A stretch of DNA of 64,000 nucleotides from Bugula neritina (lineage: Eukaryota; Bryozoa; Gymnolaemata; Cheilostomatida; Bugulidae), in NCBI GenBank assembly GCA_964035545.1, contig OZ037766.1:7573722-7637721 (forward strand). The letters run 5' to 3'. Of this stretch, positions 12,001 to 25,400 are shown piece by piece. Below the pieces are notes generated by a model. That model ran no database searches, was not told the origin of the DNA, and was given only the letters and a program-made list of their open reading frames with translations. The translations under genes were made by a program, and so were the position numbers. Each line of letters opens with the position of its first letter. Position 1 is the stretch's first letter.

Positions 12001-15000
12001 AATATTATAATGGGTAGCATAGATTGCATTACACATTGAAATATATATATATTTGCAGAGATAAGGCGTCACTTACACATTCATGCATTGTATAAACTCA
12101 TCATACAAGTCATAAGTTAGCAGAGGCTCTGGAAGCTCACGTATATACAACTTTAGTGCCCCGGCTACAACATGATAGTCCGAGTGATATTCCGTCATGT
12201 CTGTTTGAACCCCGACGTCAAACGTGGCCTACAAGCAATACCACTTGTCAGTTGTATTACAGTGTATACACATCAGCATGTATGGGTGCTGTACTTGAAA
12301 CAATTATACATAAGAACAGAGAAAACTACAGAAGTTAATTTATTCTATCTGCATCTGAATACATTGTTGGTTTTATGCATGCATTACCTTTGAGTTTAGA
12401 TTTCACATTTATTTAGTGTGGTTACTTACAGACCAGCAAAATACTAAAAGAACAGTTGCACTAATAGCATCATGAAACACAATTGACCTCTTTAATGTGT
12501 GAAATAAACAGCAAACAATAAATTATAACGAAACAGCTTTGAAATATGGCCGTATTTGAATCTTTTCAATACCTTACTTCAAGTTGTTCATCTGCTGAAA
12601 TGAATAAAAGTTTACTGGGTGATGTGATGTCACAACAGTTAAAATCTCTTTTGCCACATCCTAATAGTTACAAAGAGTTATAAAAAAAAGTTAATGAGAG
12701 AAATCATATTTATTAAAAAGATAGCAATAAGAGCCAAAGGAATTTTCAGACCTTAAGTTTCTTCAATATGGAAGCTCCAGCAGCTATTCTGAAGAGACCT
12801 TCCTCCTCTAGCCCACTAGGGTACAGTATATGAATGCACTCTTCTATCACCAGAGCTATTTTCCTACCAGAGCTCTGTAAATGCTCTTCCAAAGAACAGC
12901 CGTACACTGGTTTAGTGGCATGTTGCTCTAAACAAAAACCAAAGTAATGATGAACATCCATCATATGTGTGAGCTGTGTGCACAGGCCATAGTAATAAGA
13001 GGGGGGGAGGGGGGTACAGCACAAACTAACAGCATTTAACAGTATTTATATCCATCAGGCTTCTGCATACATTGCACAAATGATAACACATGTATGTTGA
13101 CTTAAAACTGTTGTACTAAAAGCAGTACAGAGAGAAAATTGGCAGTTTAGCAAGGTTATTCCACCATATCTGAGTGAGCTAAACTTTCTGCGTTTACAAA
13201 TATAGTTACACCCACTGGAGTCGTCCTACAAACGCACAGTAACAGCTTTTACTCTTAAATTAATAAAATTGTTCGTCAAAGTGTTTATTTGTACATGTGG
13301 TAATTCCGGCACACCTTTAAATTATTCAAGACTAACATAACACTATTTCTTATATTAATTTATATAACAGAACATAGGGGAAAAATACCGGAAACATTAA
13401 ATAAACTGAAGTTAAGAAGCTGATTAATCAGAAAGCTATGGTTGCTCTAAAAGTGTGTAATACAAGTTGCTACTATTGTACAGCCCCTCAACGGTCTAAC
13501 TTCAAAGCTAAAACATAATCAAATAGTACCTGTTGGTCAGCATATGATAGAATAAGTAAAATAAAGAACTACCTGGAACCAGCAACTTCTGCGTAAGTAT
13601 GGTTCATTTAATACACACCTGTCATGCATCTAAGGTCAACCACCATGTCGTCTAGGTGGGTCAGCGATGTTTTGTAAAACGAAATCTGTGCAGTCATCCA
13701 CTAAAACACATTCACCAGTGCAAGGCAATGCTAAAACTATATTTAACTTTGATGCAACAAGTCGGGAAATGGTGCAGTAAACAACAAAACTATACTGTAA
13801 AGAAACATGCCTCAGTATATACGTGCTTGGTGCACTTTATAACAAAGTACAGTGCTTTGAGTTGCGTTAGTTTGGGGGCTTTGATTAACCTGCCATGAGC
13901 TTGTAGCCCATATGTAAAAACTATTTATTTTAGAATGTAGAAGTACCACGACCAGAAGTTTAGTCAGTGAGTTACAGTAGTCTAGAATCTAGCCCAATTT
14001 CTTCCAATTTTACTTACAAGTATAAATCCATAACGTTGAACAAATAATGATTGCTTAATTAACGCTGTAAACTTCTTCCTTATTCTTTTTACATAAAAAT
14101 TTGTTTAAGAACGAATGACCACATATGTTGATGTCATCCAAGTTTTAAAAATAAGACTCAATTTTGATGATAAAAAACATTACATATTAATTTTAAAGAC
14201 AACTAAATAAATTCACTCCATTAATTGTTTGGGAAAATCCAAATATTTTTAAAGTTTCTCTACCGAATTAATTGTCCAGGTCTAAAAGACACTTTTAGTA
14301 ATAATTTTAGCATAGAAAGGAACATGCAATTATGGTTTAGTTGATTAACAGAATAAAAACAGAGACAAGAAATAGTCATACCTCAATAATTTTGAGACAT
14401 ATATCAGATTCTTTAGATAAGAGTTGAAATATCTCTGTGGTATACTGGTCCTACAAGACACCAGCATATCCCTTGTAATATGTGCAATAGTATCTAATAT
14501 TTACTACTAATGTCTTCTGTTGCATAGCATCTTCTATACTAATAAAATGATCAAGATAATATATTGACACTGCAGATGTACATAAAAACAAATCCTACGT
14601 CATAAGAAAAAGATGTCTCAATACCTACAATGTTAAATATACTTTTTCAATATGTAAACATTATGGTAGGCAGATTCAGTAAATCTCAAGGTTTCTAATG
14701 ACATAAAAATTGCTGGAAGGGAGTACGATTTAAAATTTAAATACGCAACAAAGAAGTGAAAGTGAAATTCTATAGTACAATTACAGATTTATGTGCATGT
14801 AGACACAGCATAAAACTATCCCATGCACTAACTGTGAGTGAAAGCATATAAATGGAACATAATCTACATTGTCATAACTTTTACTATTTCAATACTAAAC
14901 ATGAGAAATCTTACTTATGCTAGTAGTTTGTACCAGCATAGATAGACAGCGACGTATTGCAGTTGGCAAACATCAAATTTGACAACTAGAGAAGTAATGC

Positions 15001-18000
15001 AAGACACAAAGTGCAACTTGCTATTTCTTTTTTCCAAACTAAACGATAAAATTTACCAGCAAGAGAAGACTTGCTATGTAACAGGTGACAGGTTGCAACT
15101 CACCCTGCACGTGGCAACTTTCTGCTCAGCCTCCTCTAATTCAACATTCAGGAGTTCTGTTTTACTCTGACTGTGACTGGAATGGCTAGAGCTCTGTGCA
15201 GCTGACTGCTGCCTGTATACACATTGATTGATTGATTGCATATCACAGACATGACAACACGTTGCGAAATTCAGTGTAAACGGTCATATTTGATGGCAAG
15301 TGCATTATTTAGTTTCTGAAAATACAAATCTACGTCATGATACTCAACACCAAGTTTAGAGCTGCCATAGGGAGTTGTTTACACTTGTAATACGTATATT
15401 CAACATATATCAATATATGGTTATAGTAGGTCATAACATTTTCCTAGTATATAACTTATTTTAAATAATCCAACAGAGTTGTGGCTTTTTCCATCCACTT
15501 TTATTTATGTCTACTTATTATGGCCAGTATTTACACTGAATTTTGCAACATGCTTTCATATCTGTGATGTGTAATCAATGATAAATCAATCAGTTATTAC
15601 TCAGGCACCCTAACAAACATTATACTTTAACAAATTTTAAAAATAAGCTTGAACACCAATACCACCAGCTATAAGCTATATGATTATATTATTTAAACTG
15701 TATATGTGTACAATCAAGTGGAAGTCCTCCACAACTGTATACTAAAATAGTAGAATAACAGTTGTTGTGTATACCTTGACCGGGTAGAGTCCATATCTAA
15801 CGTCAGCTTAGTCAATTGTTGCTTACTTTTCTTTATTGCTGGCACATCAGTCTAAATATATATAATCAATGCAATGGTTAGTGTGATGTTTATTCAAATA
15901 CTCAGTCTCTTGAGTCATCCTCACACTCTAAAAAATGATTGGAGCATTTACACAAAAAATTTAGTCTTGGTTAGATTTGAAATTGTCAAAATTTCATTCT
16001 ACATTTAAAAAAAATTTCAACGGAATATTTTTAAGCAAATACTAAGCCTAGGGCCACACTGTGCGTATTTTCCCATGCGAAAATTAAAATCACGAGTAGC
16101 AAAGGTGTCCACTGTAGCGTCAGTGATGCGTGATAAATAAAGCTTTCATTTTTAAATCGCACTCGCTTTCAATAAAACGCAATTTACTGGAATATAGCAC
16201 TAAATAAAGAAATTGGGCTCGCTGAATAGCTACCAGCCAATTAGGTGACGACGACAGAGACGATTCGCACTTGCGTTGAAAATGCAGAGCGACAAGTGCG
16301 AATGTTTTCTCAACACGCACAGTGGACACCTTTGCTACTTGTGATTTCAATTTTCGCATGCGAAAATACGCACAGTGTGGCCCTAGGCTTACTGGTAATT
16401 ATAACTTTAATACTAGTACAGTATTGTAAAACTTTTTGAGAACATGCATGGAGTTTACTTGATAACGATATATTTCAGCTTAGCTAGTAACTTTATAAAA
16501 AATATTCTAACCTATAATTTCACAAATAATTGCTTTTTATTTACAAAACTGTCTTCCCACTACATTCAACATAATATTATTAATAGATACTTGGGTTGAA
16601 GAATTTTCAGTATTTTCAAGTTGTTTCTCCTGTAAACCTTCGATTTTTTTATACTTGCCAAAAAAGATAACATAGCAAATAATATAGAGTTGTCTACTTT
16701 TTATTAACAACTAATTTCAAACAAATAAAAGTAGGTGGAGCTGCTATAATGTCAATTATTAGATTTATACCAGCATTTAAATAGAAAAAAAGCCATACTA
16801 CAGTCTATGCTATCAGTATATAACATAACTCACATCTAGGATTCCCTGAATATAAGAAAGAATTGATTCCTCCACTGTGAGTTCATAGGACTGTTGTGCG
16901 TATCCAATAGAATTCATTCCAAAAGAGCATTGTCGCAAAACATCACTACAAAAGGAGATAAATCAGGATGTAGTATTAATCTTATTATAATTAGCTAAAC
17001 TTAATTTCACTAAAACTACTGATTACTAATTCAGACGAAAATCTTGTACAAACAATGATTGTAAAAGGGGGACAAGTTACTACATATTTATAGAAGACAA
17101 CCCCAATTTCAAAGCCTGTCCACACTTTGGTGTTTTCATGAATAATATGATGAAACACGGATTGGGAGTAGTTTATTGCTAAAAGATAATGTACATCCAA
17201 TAGAAACAGAAGGACATCTTCACTTGCATTTACAGCGGCTCTTATAAAAATGTATTTAATACACTGTTCAACCAAACTGATAACGCCAGTTTTGAAAACA
17301 TCTGCTTAGCCAGACAGCATGGTGTTTAACATGTCCTTGATTTCACAAAACCAGGGATAGTCAAAACTGATATGTTTATTTCAAAAGAAACATCCAAGTG
17401 TGTGCAGACCCTTATTTCACATACAAAAATAATGAGAACAGCTGCTTATGATACAACTGTCAATACTTGTGTCATACCAGAGCATGCCCTCTCCAAGCAC
17501 TTTACTGCTTTCCTCTAGAGATGTAGCAAGGTGCACGATAGGCATCTTCTTCTACAGAACAAATCCACTGACAAAGTTAATTAAAATCAATAACGCATTG
17601 GTTGGTTAGATAAGTGCTCATGTAAAGTAGCCCAACAGAAACTCTCAACAAACATCCGCAGAAACATTATTAATTCAGTCTGAGTCAGAATAACTGATGC
17701 AACCCCAACCCTGTAATCTCTCGGAGATAAGTTAATTTACTTCAGCTAATGCATGTTAGAAACACAGCACAAACATTATTGATTATTCTGACAGGAGTCA
17801 CATATTTCCATGACTATAATTACACAGATATTATATTATAATGTAGGCCACATATGATATAATCATCCTAATGTGTCTGATAGCATACTAACTGTGCCCT
17901 CATTATGTATACCGAGATGATATATGCTTTATAGTCAGTTACTTTCCATGAATCCAGCAATCAAAGAATTACTGAACCCATTAATTGAGGGACAGTGGAG

Positions 18001-20222
18001 AGTTTATATAACCACAAGCATTACATGAGAACCAAAATTCAAAGTAGGGTTCATTATTCACACTTGAACCTTCATAACCATTATTATAACTACATATTTT
18101 GTTCCAGATTTCCTGGTCATCAAGTCAATATAGTAATGAAGAAGGAAGTAAAGCATCATATTTGAACTTTAGCACATCGGGTCACTAAGCTAAGAGACTA
18201 AGTGCTTTGTTGAAAAGTTCCTTATTTCTCAAATTAAGCAGTGACAAATTAATCTACCAATCTATTTTAGTGATTTGAAAAAAGTTTTTTCCAAAACAAG
18301 CTTGCAATTCAAATTCTAGAGCCTCCATGAAAAGTAGTCAGTAAGTAGTTATGTAAACTCCAACCAGAATAAAATGCAGAGAAAGATAAGTTGAAAATGT
18401 TTGACAATCTAAATCCTTCTGGAAAACTCTAAATGATTACATACCCTGGTATGAAACTAAACGTTTGTGCAGATAGAAGCAAGCAGTAGTCAGTCAATTA
18501 TTAAGGAGAAATTGAGGGTATAGATAAGCAATGTGTAGAGAGATATACTGCATAAACTCTTTATAATCAATAACTTACAGCCCGTTTTTCTTGGTCATGT
18601 ACATTGTGGGCCTGAAGGGAAGCCGTTAGCTTTTTTACTAAAGTCTGCAAGACATTTTTCAAAGCTTCTACTTTCTTCTCCGCCAACAGAAGATCTTCAG
18701 ATAAAACTTCTGTTTTCTCTGCTCTGCAAACATAAGCAAGGTTTTAGTAGTCAACCCACTGCAGCATTCACATCTAAACCGGAGTAAAGTCAAGTGTTTT
18801 AATTTGTTTTAGCCAAGCTGTCATTTGAGACAATCGACTGTGGCTTTTATACAAGGCTACTTAAGCATTTTAGGAGACTTAGATTATAAGTTAAGGTAAA
18901 AATACTATTAAAAGCAAAAAAATTTTTACAAAATTGCTTTTGCCTGAAATGCAGTACACATATACATCTACTGAGTCCATTTTCTAACACCAGAGAAAAA
19001 CAAACCTTTGGAGAATAGTGAACTTAGCAACTGGTTTGATATTTAACTACAAGCGCCACAAACCAGAATTTAGTAGAACAAACTAAAGGAGCAAGTTTTC
19101 TGAAGTCAAGCTACTAGCATTAGATAACATTGTAACTGATAATTATACACCCATTAGCTTTAGACTGAAATGCAGATAACATTACTAGTTAAACAGAAAC
19201 TAAGTAAATAGTGATACACCTTTCATAGTTCAGATCATAGCTGGAGATTGATAAGTTATTCATTATAAGTACTACTAAGTAGCTGCTAGCATTAGGTATA
19301 TGAAAATCTAATAGAACCATAAACATGCAATATCAGGGGGAATAAAAATGTAAGTGTTGCGGTTTGTGTAACATCTGGACAGTTAGCAATTATACTTTTC
19401 ACATTAAACCAGCGGAAAACATAATCTGCTTGTAATAAAGAGTATGGCTTCAACAGAAAAAAAATCACATTTCCAATGCAACCTGATTGATAAAAAATCA
19501 CTTACAAAAATAATTACCAACATTCATTAAATGTTATATATAATTATTACTTGTGAAACTTTAGCTAATACTGGGGGCCTTGTTGCATAATAATCTTGAA
19601 CAAGATGTAATAAGTGAACAAATAAAGTATTTAGTATTTCTGTCAAAGCTTTTAAAGATTTTCACTGTCAGTTTGGTGCTATTAAGTAACATCCAGTTAC
19701 GTGTAAACAGCATACGCTAATGAATATTAAATAGTGACTATATTGCCAAAGAAGATTCACACAAACATCTACAAAAATTACACACAACTAGTAACATGGA
19801 AAGGAGCAAGATATTGAAGAAATAGCAAAAATAAGTTAAAACTGTTTTAGATATGACCAAAAATGCAGCTAGCAACACACCAGGAAATCTGCTCATTTGA
19901 AACAAGGCATCATGTCGCCAGTCCCATCAAGTTTATTTGCAGCTGTGATTGAAAACATGATACAACTTTTCTTACAGTCAATACCAACCAAGCCAATTCA
20001 AGTTAAGGAATTTCAAGGAATTAATCAAAAAGCAAAGTGATTTGCACCCATCTCTGAGTGACCACATGCGGCATTATTGCATGGTACACAAAATAAACAC
20101 ACTGTGACGAAGACTAAATTGCAACTTTAAACTCTCAGTAGTTTTACTATTTAGTCTATAATATATTACCTGCCAAGACCTTGGTCAGCCCGTTGCTTTA
20201 CTCTGAGAATATTCTTTATCAT
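6030..20222 (-). CDS. BAR and RhoGAP domain protein of the ARHGAP17/ARHGAP44 (RICH/nadrin) family
   Basis: Sixteen coding exons on the minus strand: 20222-20170, 18723-18579, 17551-17478, 16945-16834, 15851-15775, 15212-15104, 14450-14382, 13685-13619, 12927-12752, 12228-12077, 11721-11524, 11131-11052, 10107-9262, 9059-8736, 8122-7903, 6759-6030. The total is 3432 nt (1143 residues). The N-terminus (MIKNILRVKQRADQ, then AEKTEVLSEDLL) and residues 1-240 form a RICH-type BAR domain for curved membranes. Residues about 243-437 are a RhoGAP domain with arginine finger R282 in GLFRI, plus RELPEPLL and FGPNLLRP, so GTPase-activating activity on Rho-family GTPases (Cdc42/Rac in mammals) is expected. 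The long tail is Ser-rich, then proline-rich with PxxP motifs (SH3 ligands), and ends DDTPL, a possible class I PDZ ligand as described for RICH2. The donor of the 9059-8736 exon is weak and its end is least certain. Confidence 0.93.
15222..15594. mobile_element. Two inverted LINE 3'-end fragments
   Basis: 15222-15310 (minus) and 15473-15594 (plus) carry the same LINE 3' terminal sequence as 1597-1695, each ending in a TTGA/CAAT-type tail and pointing away from each other. They lie in the RhoGAP intron between exons 15851-15775 and 15212-15104. The tail of the first fragment ends about 9 nt from the acceptor of exon 15212-15104, so it forms part of that splice-site context. Confidence 0.55.
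16041..16393. mobile_element. 347-bp MITE with about 69-bp terminal inverted repeats
   Basis: Left terminus 16044-16112 and its inverted copy ending at 16390 match over about 69 bp with three mismatches, starting AAGCCTAGGGCCACACTG. The flanks are ACT at 16041-16043 and 16391-16393, a possible 3-bp target duplication (a 3-bp duplication is seen in PIF/Harbinger elements, though its usual target is TWA). The exact terminus is ambiguous because CCTAGG is itself palindromic. There is no transposase. It sits in a RhoGAP intron. Confidence 0.7.
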
Positions 20223-20334
20223 TGTATATCCAAACCCTGTGACAAAATGAAGATGAGTGAGTATATCTGTGACAACTGACAAGTGATTGTTACAGATAAG
20301 AGTAACTGTAAGTATAGCTTAAACTATAAATATA

Positions 20335-20460
20335 AATAACTTATTCTAATAGTATTACTAATACTAATGATAATACTAATAGTAATATTAATACTAATAG
20401 TAATACTAATAGTAATATTAATACTAATAGTAATAGTAACACTAACAGTAAGTGTAATTC
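20335..20460. repeat. Degenerate ACTAATAGTAAT array
   Basis: Imperfect repetition of AATAGTAATACTAATA-like units, about 110 bp upstream of the RhoGAP start codon on its minus strand. Confidence 0.75.
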
Positions 20461-21239
20461 TTAAGTAAATCAAACTTCAACGTGAAAGTCAAAGTCGAAG
20501 TGTAATATTTGTCAAAAAGTTTAATCATTGCTTAATATTACATGCCCAAAAACAGCACTTACTTGTGAGGCGATAAAAATATTTACGGTACTGATTATTC
20601 AGACAGGTGGCTTTAAACAATTTCTGCAACGGCTTCTGTAACCATCTCAATTCTTTATCGCTATGAGCTTAAAGCTCCTACATTAATTTTGTCTAGTAGG
20701 AAGTGGGCAAGCTTCTTGAAAAGATGCAATGTAATAGTAATGCTAATTGGCTGGATTCGGTGCACCCGACAAATCATGTAAAGCAATTTCTCTATTCCCA
20801 AAACGGGCACGCGAAAAGCAAAATGTTCGAGATATTGCGCTATCAAAACGCAGTCCCGCTTCGTCGCCAATTTAATCGGTTGTGCTTTCACTATTTCAAG
20901 CACTGAGCTGGAAGATTTTATTGAAAATATTATTGAGTTCGATGATTTTCAAGTATATTATTTTATTTTTATTTTTAGCCAAAACTTGAGTCTTACATGA
21001 ACTTTGTAAATTGTAATGTCTAGACCAGCATCTGCAACGTAAAGTAATTCACATTACAGTTGCCCATAAAAAAAGTTTAAACTTGACTTAAATTAACAGT
21101 CATTATGATTATCATTTTATGATTATCACTTTAAGTTTAAGTTTATGATTGAGATTATCATATTCAGTTTCAGTTTGAATTTCATTATCATTAGTGATTA
21201 TTCATTATGTAAAAAAAAAGTTAAAATCGAAACGAAAAT

Positions 21240-21840
21240 CAAAATGTATAATTGTAAAGTGAGTACATACTGGTAGTGGTAGTACTAGTACTAGTAGTGT
21301 GATAGTGATATTCATAGTGATAGTCATAGTGATAGTCAATGTCATACTGATTATAATACTCATTATACTTATACTCATAGTGATATTGATAGTCATATTG
21401 ATATTCATAGTCACAGGGATACTGATAGTGAAAGTGAATGACATGAACTAAAACTAACAGTGTTACACACTTACACTTACAGTAGGCGTAGCATCATGAT
21501 GATGATCATGTTGCAATTTAACTTAAGCTCACCTGTACTTATAGGCTATAAGTTATAACATAGTCATATTTTAATATTATAATTATATAATTTAAATTAT
21601 AAGTAACTTAAAGTTAAGCTTAGACTTATACTTATAGTTATAACCTAGTCTTATAAGTTAAACTTGAAAGAAAAAATTGAGTTAACGTTATAAGTATAAC
21701 CATAAGTGTTAGTGCAAGCTAAAGCTATAAGTATAACATTACCTATAAGTATAAATATAAGTATAACTCACTCCTTGCTCGTAGTACTAACTTAGTATCA
21801 CTTATTAAGTTAAACTTATAAGTTATAGTAATAATTTTGT
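21240..21840. repeat. Degenerate GATAGTCATA / TATAAGTTATAAC arrays
   Basis: 21280-21440 repeats variants of ATAGTGATAGTCATACTGAT. 21540-21840 shifts to variants of TATAAGTATAAC and AAGTTATA. The units are near-self-complementary and about 6 bp in period. Related sequence occurs at 60-180 and 61010-61290. Confidence 0.65.
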
Positions 21841-22415
21841 AAATCATTACATATATTAAAATGGTTGTGGTTGTGTCAACAGTGACCATTATTGATAAAT
21901 TTCACTTTTACATGAACAGCCACACTGTTGGATTATTACGAATTGTTCAATCGATATTAATGTCATTAACTTATAGCTGTTATTATAAGCATTAAGGTAA
22001 TAACTATGCGATTGAAATAATTGCCTAAAAATACTTGTTTGCTTTTTACTAAAGTTTTAGATGGGTCAAATCTATTTCTAGTGTTGAGTCACTCATAAAG
22101 TATTTTAGTTGTGCTAAAAGTATGGACTTATCAGTTATTTCAAAACTAATGCTCTTGTGATTTTTGATTTTGACCAACAATACCACTAATTATTCCTCAC
22201 CGGACTGATTGGGTAGCGGGCAATGCCACTAATTATCGTCTTACTATAAATATTGTTGCCTCAGTTTCTTTTCTTTAGTAATGAGGATATTTTAGATGTA
22301 CAAACATGTAACGTATCCCTGTTTTTATTAATTTGTTGTGTTTTAGCTTGGGTCAAAGTATTTTTGTTATTTCAAATTTTTCTGGTTTCATCGTCCTTCT
22401 AATCTGAACAGCAAT

Positions 22416-25400
22416 ATGGAGAATGAAGAACCACCAAAAAAGCGTAAGAAGTCTGAAAAAAAGAAAAAATCCAAATCAACTAAGGTTTGATATTTCATTT
22501 TAGTAATTTACTTTATTTTTAGTTATTAACTTTAGGTATTGCAGCGTGTTTTACTATTGTTTTTGAGCAATATTATTTTGTGTTTTTGTGTAGTTTAATT
22601 TAGTGTTTTTAATATATTTCATTGAATTGTTTTTAATTGGCTTGATGTGTAGGTTTCGCCCGAGAATTCTCCTCAACATTCTGCATTAATCACCCACCAC
22701 GCTCACCCAGACGGTGCTGCTGATGTTTTGTGCCATCCAAGTGCAGACATCAACCCACTATTACCGCCTATTGTTAATGATAGTGGGGATAGTGAGCTTG
22801 AGCTCTCTACTTTAATGGCAGAGTCAGCAGACGGATCAGTAGAGGAGTGTGTTCTACCCACAGTGCCTAGTTTGGCCGATATGCTCTCACAGTCAGATAT
22901 CTGTAGCAGTATTGCCAGCGCAGGCTCTTCGTTGGAAGATGGAGACACTAATTCCCAAGACCATTTGTCTAGTTGCAGTGATCAACCAAGTTCCACACAG
23001 GTGTTATACTCAGGCTTTCTTTCAGTGTTTCTATACAAAATATCTGTAGGTGAGCTCAGAATTGTTGTTTGCTCCTTTGTAAGAAGAAATGATCTCTTCT
23101 CTGTACACCCTCTCAAATGCAACACCACAGTTATGATTGCAGTTGCACTGTTTGCATTGAAATATCTTATCATGTTCAACTTGCCTTGAACATGTTATGA
23201 GAAGTTTAATTTTAATAGTACCAAAAAATTAGAGCTAGTGTCAGTAGAGGTGCACATAACAGAAAAAACATTGCAACACACACTGAGTTGCTTTCCGCCA
23301 TTGCAATCATTGTTATTAGTAACATTTTTGGGTATGGCTAGGTAAAAGATGTTCAATGCTTGTTACAAACCCTTTTTTTATTAGTTTAATGTACTCATGG
23401 TTTTCAATATTTCACCAATTTCACTTGAACTTTTCATACTAACAACATTTTTCTCAACTGGCACCATTGTGATGTATTCATTTATCAAGTTCATAGAAAA
23501 AGCAAAAAAACTTTAGTGAAAGCTGTTTGCTGTAAAGTAGTAATTACCATTACCTACTGGAATCTTAAAAGCTATCACTCCAGGCTGGCTGGTATTTGGT
23601 CAAATATTTTATTTTCTTTAGTAGTTGCTAGAAATTCCCCAGCTTGTATTTATATATTCCCGCACTCAACTATTCAACCAATGCTCTGTAGATCACTGTA
23701 AAAGCTGAACCCTGTGATACAATATTCGATCTGCTAAGTAAACCAAACCCCTGTGAAACTTCTGTGGGAGAAGCCAGCTCTTGCACTAACAGTTCTTTAC
23801 CAGTCACGGAGCTCAACAACCGTGCGGGAGAGTTGGGAAGCGACGAGGCTGTAAAAGCGGAATCAATCAACCAATCATATTCAAGCGAGCAAGCTGAATT
23901 GGATGCCCATGCTCACGAGTTACTGGACTCTATGTCAGCGACCAGTATCACTGCTAGTACCAATTCAGATGAATGTTATACTTCTAAAGATAACCAAGAA
24001 AAAGATGCCACTGTGAACAGTGAAGGCTACATCACCATGCACCGCTATGTTGTGAAAGGTAGTCCTAGTTTTTTATGTTAACTTGTGAGTTCTTGTGGCC
24101 ATGGCCTGATTCTGAAACTGATTATTGCTGTGTGTAGATGTAGTGCCGAAAGGTCAACTAGAGGCCTTGCCAGAAGGTTGGAAGGAGTTGGCCCATGAAA
24201 CTGGTATGTCCATCTACATTCACCTGAAGACGAGAGTGGTCACATGGTCCAGACCCTACTATCTAGATAATAGATATGCTAAGGTAGGTTTTTATAACCT
24301 GTAGACATAATATAATGCTATCTTGCTGATTATAACTATACATATTTAAATTGTCTTGTGGTTTTTAAGCCTATGATTAGTACATTGTTGCTGTAGACTC
24401 ATCCTGTGCCAGTCGGCGCCATTCCTTGCATGGTCTACCGAAGGTGCAAAGATCTGATGGAAGGAAAACCTGTAGACGAAAACACAGAACCCAAGATCCA
24501 AGCCACGGCAGAAGTGACGTCATGTATGTAGCTACTCGTTATTCCACGTAGTTTAACAAATAAAATGTTATAGCATGTCACAGATCTCATGTCTGTTGAC
24601 ATGCTTATGATATAAATACATTTGTGATACTGGCTGTTAGTTGTGTGTGGAATTATTTGCTCAGCAGCTAAGGTGCTGTGTATTAGCACAGTATCAGTAA
24701 TAACTAATATGAAAATGCTTAGTATTTGCCTTGGCATTGTGCATTATTTTTGACATGTATGATCATTTTAGGCTCTATTTATTTGTTGCAACTTGAGCGG
24801 TGAATGAAATTGGTTGATATGTTTTGTGATGTTTTGATGTAGTAAACAATTTTGTGAAACTGAATATAAACATCCTACAACTATAATGTATTTTAATCTG
24901 AAAACAGCTGGTATGGATTCATCAAACAAGAGAGAATTGGAAGAAGGCACACTAGAAGCTCCCTGTGTTAAAGTAGACAATAAATCTGGCCCAGAAGCTA
25001 ATAAACTGCCTACTAATCAAAATGGTGATGAAAAAAAAGAAGACAACAAGATCACGGATGTCTCCTTACGGGATGTACCGGCTGCAGAGAAGTTTCCAGA
25101 TCTCGGTTAGCAGAGTTCTAATTGCTAGACTATGACTGCTCCCTTAAAGTCTTAGTTAGGGTTACATTTTAAACACTGCTACAAAGTCAGTTAGTTTTTT
25201 TTTCTTACAGCAGCAGTCATGGTGTTCCCTACCTCAGTCTTCCTCCAGTGTTGTTAACTCCATTTCCTATTGAATAGAAATAAATTATATAGCGCTCTTG
25301 CTTCATATAAGTGTTTCATAGAAGATTATGTGTGTTGTTGATTTGAATACTTTGAGATGCTTAGCACATTTCTCTTGAGAATAAACTAATAATTCTATTT

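Larger units (their letters stand above)
20223..22415. other. Divergent promoter region of ARHGAP17/44-like gene and DGCR8
   Basis: About 2.2 kb separates the two start codons, which face away from each other. It contains degenerate A/T-rich arrays: ACTAATAGTAAT-type at 20335-20460, GATAGTCATA-type at 21240-21440, and TATAAGTTATAAC-type at 21540-21840. No coding exon is evident; short frames at 20661-20906 overlap on both strands and look random. Both genes' 5' UTRs and promoters must lie here, but I cannot place start sites. Confidence 0.5.

Noticed and set aside
24435-24737. 100-codon minus-strand frame over a DGCR8 exon
   Set aside because: Shadow of the real DGCR8 exon 24397-24523 plus intron; no coding features.
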